Shown here: piece after piece, positions 12,140-22,162 of the stretch
How positions within the stretch are numbered: position 1 is the first letter of the stretch
How the letters are laid out: each line of letters opens with the position of its first letter
Assembly (NCBI RefSeq): GCF_000003605.2
Contig: NW_003107096.1
Coordinates: forward strand, 315,195 to 345,972
Source of the DNA: Saccoglossus kowalevskii
Taxonomy: Eukaryota > Hemichordata > Enteropneusta > Harrimaniidae
DNA: 30,778 nt
Direction of reading: 5' to 3'
Translations under genes and position numbers: made by a program
Notes under the pieces: model-generated
Told to the model about the DNA's origin: nothing
What the model saw: the letters and a program-made list of their open reading frames with translations, nothing else
The model's database searches: none

Positions 12140-14523
12140 TCTTCTGAATATATCATTCTTTCAATTGATTGATAGATTGACAGAACTGATTTTCAAATTT
12201 TGTTCCACAATTTATTAGAAGAAAACAATGTTATAATGGTATTACCACGCCATAAAGCCGTTTTAGAGATACGTTAAGGTTGTGTGATCATCAGAATGAG
12301 AAATTGTGTTAACACGGCGTACGAATAATCTCTTTATACTCGCCGATAAAATCGAGGTGCTGTCAACATAACCGTACATCTTGACTTTCTATTTTAATGA
12401 GTTCAGAGCGAAGTGTGTGGGTTATAATTTTGACCCCATATCATTCACTTTCCAAAAGGTTTCTCAAAATACATGATACACTGTTGCCATGGCGATGGCT
12501 ACTAGAAGCAACATTATCTCGTTAAAATGACAATCCCTCAGTACAAAATGAATATTTGAAAAGCGTGTAAGGCAGTTGGCAGTTTGCGATCCGCTAGGAG
12601 ATTTCCCCCCTTACTTCCTTTATTCGTCAAGACCACGAACTTTAAAAATGTAAGCCCAGTTTCCAACTAATGATCATCGAGGCCAAATTGATCAAAGTAT
12701 CTGTCATTAGAAAATCGACTAAAATTAGTTTTTCTACATCGTACTTGCAAACAGCACAATATTACTTCTTTGGACGGGATACATACTATATACGCGTGTT
12801 CATCTATATTAGCACATTCATTACGACTCGCTAAACAAAACAATCGACCAAAATCCATCAGCAGTGTAATTTTCTTTTTATCTTCGATATCGATATTACT
12901 GTTAAACCAAAAGGTTATTATAACCTTGTAGAATTGAGCATGACGTGTGTTTTTCACATCCCACCCACTTAATGCCATGTATTTATAAATAAATTTAACA
13001 ATGTGTTGAGGGTTTATCGTCATATGGGCCTAATTATTAGGATATGGATAAGCCGCGGCTTAGAATAAGCCAGGCTAGGCTGTGTATGTTTGCCGGCGTT
13101 TTAATTTCATTTAATAAGACATCCATATATATACCATATGTGTTCTCCATGTTTGTAATTTGGAATCGTACGTTTTTGCAACAAGACCAAGGTCGGAATT
13201 TTATATTTGAGTTATAACATGGTGTAGATATATAACAAAAACGTATATGTAATCAGCAACTATTGACGTTTTGGTTTCCGAATGAAGTATAGTGCTAGAT
13301 TTCAAATCAAATTATGGTTGTTCACGTCATACTCGGTATTTATAGTATAAATGGTGCAAACACTGTGACAATAGAAAATAAATATGTTTCTTTGCAAGAG
13401 AGAGTTCATCCTCATTATGTAACGTTCATAACAGCATTGGTAAATCGATTAGTAAACAGATGATAAATAATACTTATTTTCAAACATGACATTGTAAACG
13501 TTGATCTCAGAATGGCTCGGTTTATGATCACAATTTCTTAATTTTTGTCGACATTTGAAAAACAATTTGTGTCGAGGTCCGTGAATCTTGTTCTCCTAAA
13601 TTGTACAGCTGCCCTATAGAAATTTACTGTGTGAAACGTTACTCGCGTGGGTGGCACCCAACGCCCCCCCCCCCCAGTACATGGAATATAACAGAAAATT
13701 TGACCTTCCTTTTTTGGTACATACATGATAATGATTTGGTTAGAAAACAGCTTAAATGTCAGCGGAAAATGTCAAAGAAATAGATGGTGAAATACAGTTA
13801 CGGTAACCATGGATTTCATAATGAGTTACCATATCTACTCTGAAAGAAACAGTTCTCGTTTTTGATAGGCATTACGAATCTACATTCATAATTATTTCTA
13901 ATAACAAGATTCTTGTCATTGCTGCTCATTATAGATATAAATTTCTCTTAATCCGATGAGGACGTCAACTTTAAAAAATCTAAACGGGAAAAGATAGAAT
14001 ACACGAATTTTCGTTTCATCTGTGTATAGTTTACATTGATTGATAAATATAACTTCTTCTTCAAGTAAGGAGCTTTTTTTCTTTCTTGTATGAGTGTACT
14101 TCCACTGGGATGCTGCGATGGTGTGCTGTGAAGTAACATTTCCCACTAAAACGATCTGAGATTATGAATACAGTTTTAATAATGAAAATGAAAACATTCA
14201 ATTTTCACCATCGTCCTTAACGACGCAGCGGTGATAGCCCCACGCAACGAGAAGTTATAACTATAATTTCACGTCAGGTTATGCCTCTAACGTAAAGATA
14301 ACAATCGATCGCGACTATGTGCCCGGCCTATAGATGGACGTACTAGCAATACTTGCAATGTTAGTACAGAGAACCATTGAACGTCGACACAGAAATTGAT
14401 AAGCTGAATATGCCATTGTCAGTGTGTACGTCACTGGATCGTAATTACTATCATAACACATTACAAGATTCAAATTTAAAATATATGATATATTAAAGTA
14501 TGAGCAAATCAATTTGAACTATC
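12140..14523. other. AT-rich non-coding stretch with a C12 run
   Basis: A run of twelve C occupies 13664-13675, directly after a near-palindrome TGGGTGGCACCCA. A 118-codon minus-strand ORF (12667-13023, true ATG start) is present but matches no family I know and is within the size expected by chance. No repeat family or RNA gene is evident elsewhere. Confidence 0.5.
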
Positions 14524-14593
14524 AGATTTGAAAATAGCAGATTTGAAAATAGCAGATTTGAAAATAGCAGATTTGAAAATAGCAGATTTGAAC
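14524..14593. repeat. 15-bp tandem repeat, about 4.7 copies
   Basis: The unit AGATTTGAAAATAGC is repeated four times without change (14524-14583) and followed by a partial copy ending AGATTTGAAC. The identity of the copies indicates recent expansion. The flanking CAATTTGAACTATC at about 14511 looks like a diverged copy. It is a minisatellite and could serve as a length polymorphism. Confidence 0.95.
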
Positions 14594-16220
14594 ATAACGT
14601 GAGACTTACAAACGGGATAAGAAACTGAAGCAATTACTTTATTGTCATGTTGATTCTAATCCTCTATGCCAATTCACTGTTAATTGGTGTCAATGACCTT
14701 GAAATGCGCATGACTTACTTGTTTTTATTGTAAAAGTTATTAAAGTATACGAAAAATGACCAATTCGCAGATATCTTGCATAATAATTATTGAGAAGAGC
14801 GGTTACGTTAATAGTTACCCTTGTACACAACTAAGTGTTGATCAATAACACAGATTATGAATCAACTTTCTCAAATGATATACAACGTGAAAGTTAACAA
14901 TTCCTGTTTTTCAACACTGCGCGTGGCGCTTTTGTTTTACTCTCCCATTGTCTATGTATAATATACCGTGGATGAACTTACGGTGGCGCTCTCCTGCACA
15001 TACACTATTATGCAAATAGCATCATTCACTACAAAATACGGGAGAAACTGTGGCGACGGATTGAATCGCGCGCTCAGCTAAGAACCACCGATAGAATAGT
15101 CGAACAGTCGGTTCGACCCAGACAACTTTTTTTTTAGTTTCGCCCCACAGTTGGACTCGGCGGTTTCGAATCAAGTTGTTGGATTATGCCCTTTTTACAT
15201 GGCGGATAGTAGCCTTGCATAACGTCGCTTGTTTGTATGTTGGTGTGTTTTTTTTTTTAATAAAAAATAAAATATAATATGCTATACCCCAATGTTTAGT
15301 TCCAGCCTTCAAACCACGTGTATGCATGTGTTCGACCAGCAACGTAATTGTAGATTACGAAGAGATCTGGTCCCTACGCCTATTATATAATGGCGAATCT
15401 GCGCTTCGTTGTACGCCTCTATCTGAGGCCTGATCAGCGCGTTGGTCTATACTCCAATAGCTTCGATCTACAGTCTGTCTCCTGCGTTAAAAATAAGCAG
15501 TCATTATCGCCAGTCGGTTGAAGTTATTATGTTTGTGAGGTAGGATTATGAGCAGTACAGCATATCCACTGCTTAGATGAGCTCATCAAAGTGATCTTAC
15601 TCAATTACGTCCGAGTCGTCGTTATAAAGTTCCTTTTAGTCGATTATTTGGCTGATATTGCCATGGAAGCCTATTCCCGTCATTTCCACGTAAACTGGTA
15701 TTCTGTAGACATGCGCTGTTAAAATAATTATAAGATTATAATTCCTACTATAAAGATCTGGCTTAAAAGTACACTGACAATTACCGAGCTTACCGAGAAA
15801 TACCTTAACGCGAGTCTCCGCGGTAATGGAGTGGTATGTCAGATTCATCACGGAGACCGTGTGTTGAAGAGAGAATAAATAAGGCAGAAGCAAAATTAGT
15901 TTAGGTAGCACCACGAGACATAGGTACCCGATACCCCGTAGTGTTACCTGCAGGTTGCTTCAATTTAATTTAATGTAGTAAATAAGATTAATATAAATAT
16001 TCCCCCATCATGAAATAATTTGTATTTAGTTCCATCATTTGTTGACACTGACCACTCGGCAGCATGATTTGCGAGACCACTGCTTAAACTCTAACTCTAC
16101 ATTTTCAACAACAACACTGAAACTTTAATTTCCGGGTCAGCTTCTTGAAAGTCTGCAGCGGGAAATTATGGTCAGCAACACCTTGGCGTGTCTCTCATCA
16201 CTGCGGAAAAACGCCAGCTG
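14594..16220. other. Non-coding stretch with scattered promoter-like words
   Basis: A perfect octamer ATGCAAAT sits at 15010-15017. A 43-codon ORF at 15390-15521 (plus) starts with ATG in a strong context (A at -3, G at +4) right after a TATTATATA string, but it matches nothing I recognise. A minus-strand open frame of 92 codons (15636-15914) is also unsupported. No repeats or RNA genes were recognised. Confidence 0.45.
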
Positions 16221-16262
16221 ATTGGCTATTCGTTCTGTTAGTCACTAAGCCAGTGTATAAAG
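16221..16262 (+). promoter_or_regulatory. Inverted CCAAT box plus TATA box
   Basis: ATTGG at 16221-16225 is an inverted CCAAT box. It lies about 30 bp before a good TATA box, TATAAAG at 16256-16262. Spacing fits a focused core promoter with a start near 16286-16292. No coding region follows; instead a T14 run lies at 16339-16352 and a MITE begins at 16365. A short non-coding transcript ending at the T run is conceivable, but no snRNA or tRNA structure is recognised. Confidence 0.3.
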
Positions 16263-16364
16263 CTGAATATGTCCGAAATCTTATCATCACCGCTCTATAC
16301 CCAACTTAGCTGCCTTGAGCATAATAAAATATAACACGTTTTTTTTTTTTTTAAGAGGTTAAAC

Positions 16365-16529
16365 TTAAAGCGGGAAAGTCGTCACCTGCGCATGCGTCAG
16401 ATGGCCATAGTGTGCCATTGTTTACAAACAAGCGTCTGCTCATGTGCCTTTCCGTTTTTAGTGTGTGTCGTTATCATCACTTGAGACTCAATTCCCGCGC
16501 GTGCGCAGGTGACGACCCTTCCGCTTTAA
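16365..16529. mobile_element. TTAA-bounded MITE (piggyBac-like), copy 1
   Basis: TTAA at 16365-16368 and TTAA at 16526-16529 bound a 165-bp segment. Going inward, the left arm (16365-16396) matches the reverse complement of the right arm (16498-16529) at 28 of 32 positions, sharing TTAAAGCGG and then TCGTCACCTGCGCA. The duplicated TTAA is the hallmark target site of piggyBac-type transposons. The interior is too short for a transposase, so this is a non-autonomous element. The open frame at 16412-16627 crosses its right end and is not a gene. Confidence 0.8.
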
Positions 16530-17086
16530 ACTATACAGTATATAGTATAAGACGTCTATGGGTGAAAATAAACCTCAAAGTTACTAATAAACTAACTTTA
16601 CCAAGCCATATATCAAACTTATTTTAAACATTGTGACAGGAAACAAGTATAGACATAATATCCTTCAAACCCCGCGGGCCAGCTTCGGTATGCTTCAATT
16701 CGCTACAGGCCATGGACGCCTATTACTTTCAAATCGGAAGTAGTGCGTGCTACCAATGTTATTTATACAAGGCGTCGTGGCTGTAAGCAGACTAACCAAA
16801 GTACACATTTATTATGTTCGTCATTTTTGTTTTCGGTGTTAGCTGCATATATGCAAAAAAGAGCGTTATGTTAAAATTTACTGTGTAAAAACTTGCGATA
16901 TTACTAAGATGTGACAGTTTTAAAAAAAATCCTTAGTGCTAAATAATCGTTTCTCATTCTTCAAAAACGAATGTTTATATTTTAAATTGTAATGCTCATA
17001 TTTTAATGCGCTATTATGATTCAAATAACACACCGTATTTAGTAATTATACACGACTGGCATGTACATAAATCCGGAACACGGGCT
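16530..17086. other. Spacer between the two MITEs
   Basis: AT-rich, non-coding DNA lies between the two MITEs. No motif, repeat or open frame worth noting was seen. Confidence 0.5.
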
Positions 17087-17225
17087 TTAAAGGGCGGTGG
17101 TCGTTGCGCCGCGTTCTGTTCGACATGGGACTCATAGCGACGCACATAGTTCGTGTAAAATACATTCTATACGTCGTCGTTTACATAAATTTGAACTTGA
17201 ACTGCGCGACGGCCACCGCCTTTAA
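17087..17225. mobile_element. TTAA-bounded MITE (piggyBac-like), copy 2
   Basis: TTAA at 17087-17090 and TTAA at 17222-17225 bound 139 bp. Inside, the left arm begins AGGGCGGTGGTCGTTGCGC. The right arm, read on the other strand, begins AGGCGGTGGCCGTCGCGC, which matches at 16 of 18 positions after one single-base gap. The arms are GC-rich in an AT-rich surrounding. The tips resemble those of the element 560 bp to the left (AG-rich tip, then GTCGT, then GCGC), so both may belong to one superfamily, but they are not copies of the same family. No protein is encoded. Confidence 0.8.
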
Positions 17226-18001
17226 CGCTTTCAAATATAAAGTTATCAAAATATACGAGTCGGCATAACGCCACTGAGATCAAAGACAACTATATACCAA
17301 CATAATGGCGATGTTTTGAGGCTGATTTTTATTCGCATTTATTATAAGCATCGGTGTGAAAATTGCAGCTGATAAAGAAGTAGGTTGTAATTAAGTTATT
17401 TCAATGTTAGATGAAATGGACATAATGACCATTTATGTTCTTATCCAGTGAAAATCAACAGCGAGTTGATCTTTGTAATAATGTCTTCATTAAATATGCA
17501 TTGGTTGTTTTGCGTACACCATTAGCTTATTAATATTGTTATTTATTAATGAAGAGTAGTTGGTTGCAAATTTTACTGGTTTTCACATTGTCTGTACGGT
17601 CGAAGCGTGCAATTTGTAATACTCGTAAACCACACGTTCGTTCGTTCATTCATTCGCAAAGAGCTGCATTATATCTCTTAAAATATGATTATTTCTCCCC
17701 GAGAATTGTCATTAACTAATAGAACGCGGAACACTTCATTCATATCATCCATTTTGGTCACGTCTTAGGTGCCACGTACGCCGACAAGTTCGAATCATGG
17801 TGCCGTTTAATTGACTACTAAAGTAAAGAAATAGAAAAATGCTGTTTAATACGTATAGTCCGTCCTTTCTTGCCTAAGACATAACACAAATACAAAATAA
17901 TCCACGCGATAGTAATTTAAAAGGAACTACTTTAATGTGTAAGATATTGAACTTTATGAAATGATATTACTGCAGCAGAGGATGTAATCTACATCTTCTC
18001 A
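17226..18001. other. AT-rich spacer with a short tetranucleotide run
   Basis: A short TTCG/TTCA tetranucleotide run lies at about 17636-17656. No coding region, RNA gene or transposon end was recognised. Confidence 0.5.
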
Positions 18002-18370
18002 CATACGTTCTACTCCCGAAGATCTTCTTGCACTCCGTCTGGCTAATGCTTGTCCAATTTCCCGTCCCTTTTCATCAATAACTTGAACATCGTCGGCGTT
18101 TACCCGCTAGTCACACCGTTTTCTCATCAATTGCCTCAAATCTGCACAAGTAATCAAACTGCAACGGTTTTCACTCAGTAGCATTACCCTAAAGTCGCTG
18201 TCACATTCTATTTTCAGCTCCACTGCCTTCACCACTTAACACGTCCCCTTCCTTTCCGCGATGTCTGGATTCTCGCCGTCAATTACCGACATCGTTATGC
18301 CTCTGACAATATTACATTTTCTTTCATGCCCGGTGTCCACTAGCAAATAGATTTGAAATCTTTCGAGCAC
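18002..18370 (-). pseudogene. Possible decayed coding sequence, family unknown
   Basis: One minus-strand frame reads as 44, 42 and 35 sense codons separated by TAA (18236-18238) and TAG (18107-18109), bounded by TGA at both ends. The residues look protein-like: charged and hydrophobic residues alternate and there are regular Cys and Arg. Examples are ELKIECDSDFRVMLL in the middle block and DDVQVIDEKGREIG in the last. Plus-strand base composition here is markedly C-rich compared with the AT-rich flanks. I recognise no family; a small ubiquitin-like or PB1-like fold is only a guess from the spacing. It could be a dead retrocopy or transposon fragment. Two stops in 123 codons is low but could occur by chance. 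Confidence 0.35.
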
Positions 18371-21300
18371 TCATTTACCCGGGGCAACGAATCGGTTGGC
18401 ATTCACGCGTAGAGTTCATGTCCCAGGGGCACGTATACAATTTAATCCATGTGAGGCTTGTTATCAACAATATTCATTTATGTTTTGAAAATTTCGATTA
18501 AGATATTCGCAGATTAAAGCTACTTACACCAAGGATAGTTTATGTAGGAAATAATATCCGCAACTTTAACGGGGGACCATGACGCTAACGGACGATGGGT
18601 CAATTGACACTTTGCTACTACGACGGAGATGAAATACCTGCGATTCGATCTTTCTGGTATACACAGGGGGTCTTGCTTTAAAATAGTTGGCGTTTCAACA
18701 ATTACAAAATAAAATTGTATATAAGTTATTAAATCAGTTCGTACCTGACACGTTTCTATCAGTCCCAGGATACCTTCTCCGTCCCAGGACAGTGTATTCA
18801 TCATGGTTGTATTAGTTTAATACGTTCACAAATCTGACTTAATCTTCTTTTCCGATGAAAGACTGGAAGCCTGAATAAATAATAACAAAGTACGTATAGT
18901 ATTACTTGTAACACTTCGTCGTGGTCTGGGCGCAGCCAGGCACAATATTTTGTCGTGGTTCTGTGTTGAACAATTCATCTTTATCATTAATTTATAGGAG
19001 TCATGAGTGCGTTGTAGGAGCTAGGAGCTGGTGTGTTCTTTCTATATCTCGCGTATCTGTACTCCCGGAAATGTCGGGATTTGTTTTGGATGGGGCGTCT
19101 TGAATCGGGGTGGTGGGCACGGAGTTTGCAGTTTGAGGACATAACTCGTCTATTCAATGCAGTAATCAAGTGATGTTCGCTTTTCAACAGTAAGGTGTGA
19201 GGAATGGGCAAGGATTTGTGCTTACGTTATATGTAGCAATCGCTACATAAATTTAATCTTAAAATCGAAGTCGAAGTATCGAAGTATGGTCTTGGTTTTC
19301 TTTCTTTCCTCTCTGATTATCATTCTCAACACATATCAGGAAGTGAAATTTTAAATACTAAGTACTCGGTCTTGTCCTGTCTATCCTGTCTCTCTGAATG
19401 AAGAATCCATCATTACCCATCCAAACATCTAAACGTACTACCCACAATGCAACAGTGCTACGAAATACTGTATCTCAAATATGTGTATATTTGCCTTGCG
19501 TTGATGTTCCACTCACACCACACATAGATTCAGAACGTGTCTTGAATTTCATAATACATAATACTTGCTTTCGGGCAAACTTGTTTTAGAGAGCAGTGAA
19601 TCGTACGTTCGTGCTGCTTCATTAAACACAATCGATTACACGACAAGTTAAATACATCAGTCCACGTAGCACGCACAGCGATCGCCCCCGCGATCCTAAG
19701 CACGTTTTCATTTCAACAATATACATGTATTACGTACACTAAAAGCAGATTCTCATTGTACTTAGATATCACAAACTACGACTCATTATAGTAAAACCAT
19801 CATTCGCTAATTTCTATCGTAATCCGAGCGTCGTGAGCAACTTGACATTTATTCCATTCAAATAACACGCTTTTACAGCATTGCTTCAACATTTTGAAAT
19901 TTAAGTCGACAAGTAATCCATTTGAGTTCGAAATTCAATGCTAAGTATAACCACACAGACAAAAAACAAAACAAAAACACTTGCGTACTTATAATGCATG
20001 ACACGTTTAAAAAACCATTGTGTCTGGTTAACAGGAAGCAAATCTATTAGTGAAGCGAGGAATGACACTGCAACTAAGTGTTCGTGGGTTCACACAGCGT
20101 ATACCTGCGACTGAATGATTGTATCCATGTTATGTAGTTTACCAAAGTCCATTCACCCACATTTCACACCTTGTGAAAAGCTTTAGGAACGAACGAACTC
20201 ATGACAAACTGCCACTGCGTATTAAGTGGCATGCGATAAGCAACCAAGGCATCCCGCTTAAACTGTTTTGTTAAGATAAATGTAAATAAGATCATGAATA
20301 TGTATTTATTCATGAGTTCACTTAGCTTTCCTTTGACACATAACATATATATTATTGGTGCAATAATTCAGTAAACAACCAGGGGGCTACTCCGCCAAAA
20401 CCTGGGATAACATATTTTGGAAATAGGGTTTAAGCACGTGGTTATGAATCCCACTATTTTTAAAGACGAATTGTAAATTGAATTGATAACCAAAGCATGT
20501 CATACACACTACCCTTCAATGGGTGTTCAAATAATGTACTTAAATTTGAATTCCATGGCAGTGAAGTCATTGAAATATCAGTTTTCTATTTAGTACTTTT
20601 TTTTAAAAAGTGTTGTTTTGTTAACATTAACCTTATATCCAAAATGAAACGTGTTGCCTGTAACGCATATTCGTACCTACTTTTTGGGCAAGTGTTCCGA
20701 GGAAGGATTCAGAGTTCCGTAAAAAGGTCGAAAAATGTTTTTCACTGTTTCGTTGCAATAGTCGAATTTTGAAGTGTTGTGACTCGGATATTCCTACATT
20801 TATTTATGTAACATATATTGATGATTTCCACTATATTAGATTTTCTCTGTAAATACGTTACAGTAGCTACTTGAGGGTTGGCTGAACAGCTGCGCCCCGA
20901 CCAGGCTGAGAAGGGAGTTTTGAATTATTTGATTTATTTGAAATACCGCAGACATTTAAGTCAACTTACTGGACGTGTATACTAGATGGCCTAATGGTTT
21001 GGGGTTGCAAGCCAACCCTCGTTCATAAATTGTTACGATTGGTTTCAAATGTGTATTTGAAGTTTTATTCCAATCGAACTTCGATCAGAAGATTATGGTG
21101 AGCATGACCTTTTGCCGAGATTTGGCTGAATAGTTCTGGGTCTGATACTGATAAATGTCTTGTAGGCGGTTAATCTACAATTTCAAAAAACAAGACATTA
21201 TTTAGGACATTAATAAAAATGCACCTGTTATACACCAGCGTTTTATTAAATATGTGTTGAGTTTCTGCAAACCATCGATAACTTTCAGTCTGCACAAAAC

Positions 21301-21604
21301 TAGATATCCTCATCGCTAAGGATAAGAAAATATTGACTTATATTAACAGAGAACATGATAATATAAAGAATAATATATGTAGAACAGCCCACGCAAACAA
21401 ATGTGAGTTGTTGATATCATTACCCATGGTTCCCTAACTAGGTTTTACACTAACAATGCTGCGATGAAATAACACATTTTGAGTTTAGCCAATCATAGTT
21501 AACCTCCTATTTTACGTACGCTTTAATTCTTTTCAAATTCTCCCGACGTCTGAAAAATGACAGACTTTCAGAATCCGTGAATGGGAAAATTTACAAAGGT
21601 GATA
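18371..21604. other. Intergenic region upstream of the receptor gene
   Basis: No gene is supported. A 9-bp stem with a 6-base loop occurs at 20292-20315 (TCATGAATA and its complement). A degenerate tRNA-like pair, A-box TGGCCTAATGG at 20987-20997 and a weak B-box at 21041-21051, may be an old SINE fragment, but its spacing is too long for an intact tRNA. GCGATCGC palindromes occur at 19678-19685 and again at 21605. Confidence 0.45.
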
Positions 21605-21690
21605 GCGATCGCCGTGTAGCACGTGCTCGAATTGTATACTGACAAACAATGTATTTTACACGCGTTTATACGTCACATAAAACCAATATC
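21605..21690 (+). promoter_or_regulatory. Candidate regulatory region of the receptor gene
   Basis: This stretch, 470-560 bp before the receptor start codon, holds a GCGATCGC palindrome (21605-21612), an AGCACGTGCT palindrome with a CACGTG E-box (21618-21627), a CRE-like TACGTCAC at about 21669-21676 and a CCAAT word at about 21683. Clustering of an E-box and a CRE-like site upstream of a neuropeptide receptor is plausible, but no TATA box is obvious and the transcription start is unknown. Confidence 0.25.
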
Positions 21691-21942
21691 AATCTCGATG
21701 TAGTGCGACGACTATTACGATTTAACATTTCACCAGCATCTGATGTAGAAAGGATCTTTTTTTACAAGATTACAGCTAATAATGTATTAGTTAGTATTGG
21801 GACTCATTGTACCATGGCGTGAATCATAACAGCTTCCTCTGTTGGATATGATAAGTATAGTTAAATTAAGGTACTGCTGTATATGGTCTTATGACAATTG
21901 GTATTACTACGTCAGTCGATCCGTTTCTCAAATGACTGACAA

Positions 21943-21963
21943 ATCGCCTTTTATATATTACAG
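21943..21963 (+). other. Possible 3' splice acceptor in the receptor leader
   Basis: A pyrimidine-leaning stretch ending ATATTACAG (AG at 21962-21963) resembles a splice acceptor. A donor-like AAG|GTACTG lies about 90 bp upstream near 21870. If used, the receptor mRNA would have a 5'-UTR intron and its coding exon would begin at 21964. This is only a sequence match. Confidence 0.3.
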
Positions 21964-21978
21964 GTGGGTGGTGCGGAT

Positions 21979-22115
21979 ATGGCTATTAGGCGGTTTGCCG
22001 TTAGGCTGTTCACAACACAGAGATAGCTCTGCGTATATTCTTCCTAATAACTGCAACAGGCCCACACCGAATGCTAGCATATCCAGAGCATTGCAGGAGT
22101 AGCATTGCTGATTGA
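21979..22115 (+). promoter_or_regulatory. Two upstream ORFs in the receptor leader
   Basis: The first upstream ORF is 21979-22026 (15 codons plus TAG), with G at -3 and G at +4, so it should be recognised by scanning ribosomes. The second is 22071-22115 (14 codons plus TGA). Both end before the receptor ATG at 22163, so they would permit re-initiation but reduce receptor translation. They matter only if transcription starts upstream of 21979, which is not shown. Confidence 0.4.
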
Positions 22116-22162
22116 TAAGTAATCGAACTTTAGTCGGTGCTGCAAATACGCTAACTTGCAAG

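Noticed and set aside
12667-13023. 118-codon minus-strand ORF with a true ATG
   Set aside because: No recognisable domain, composition similar to its AT-rich surroundings, and the length is within chance for 30 kb read in six frames.
15104-15124. GGTTCGACCCAG, resembling a tRNA T-arm
   Set aside because: No matching A-box or acceptor stem lies at the right distance on either side.
15390-15521. 43-codon ORF with a strong start context after a TATA-like string
   Set aside because: No homology recognised, and small ORFs with good contexts occur often by chance; mentioned only within the regional description.
20987-21051. tRNA-like A-box and B-box pair
   Set aside because: The B-box is poor, the spacing is too long for an intact tRNA, and no cloverleaf could be drawn; at best an old SINE fragment.
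22112-22162. Seventeen extra N-terminal codons for the receptor, starting at TTG
   Set aside because: The frame opens right after a TGA at 22109; TTG is not a likely animal start, whereas the ATG at 22163 has an excellent context and gives a receptor N-terminus with two glycosylation sites.
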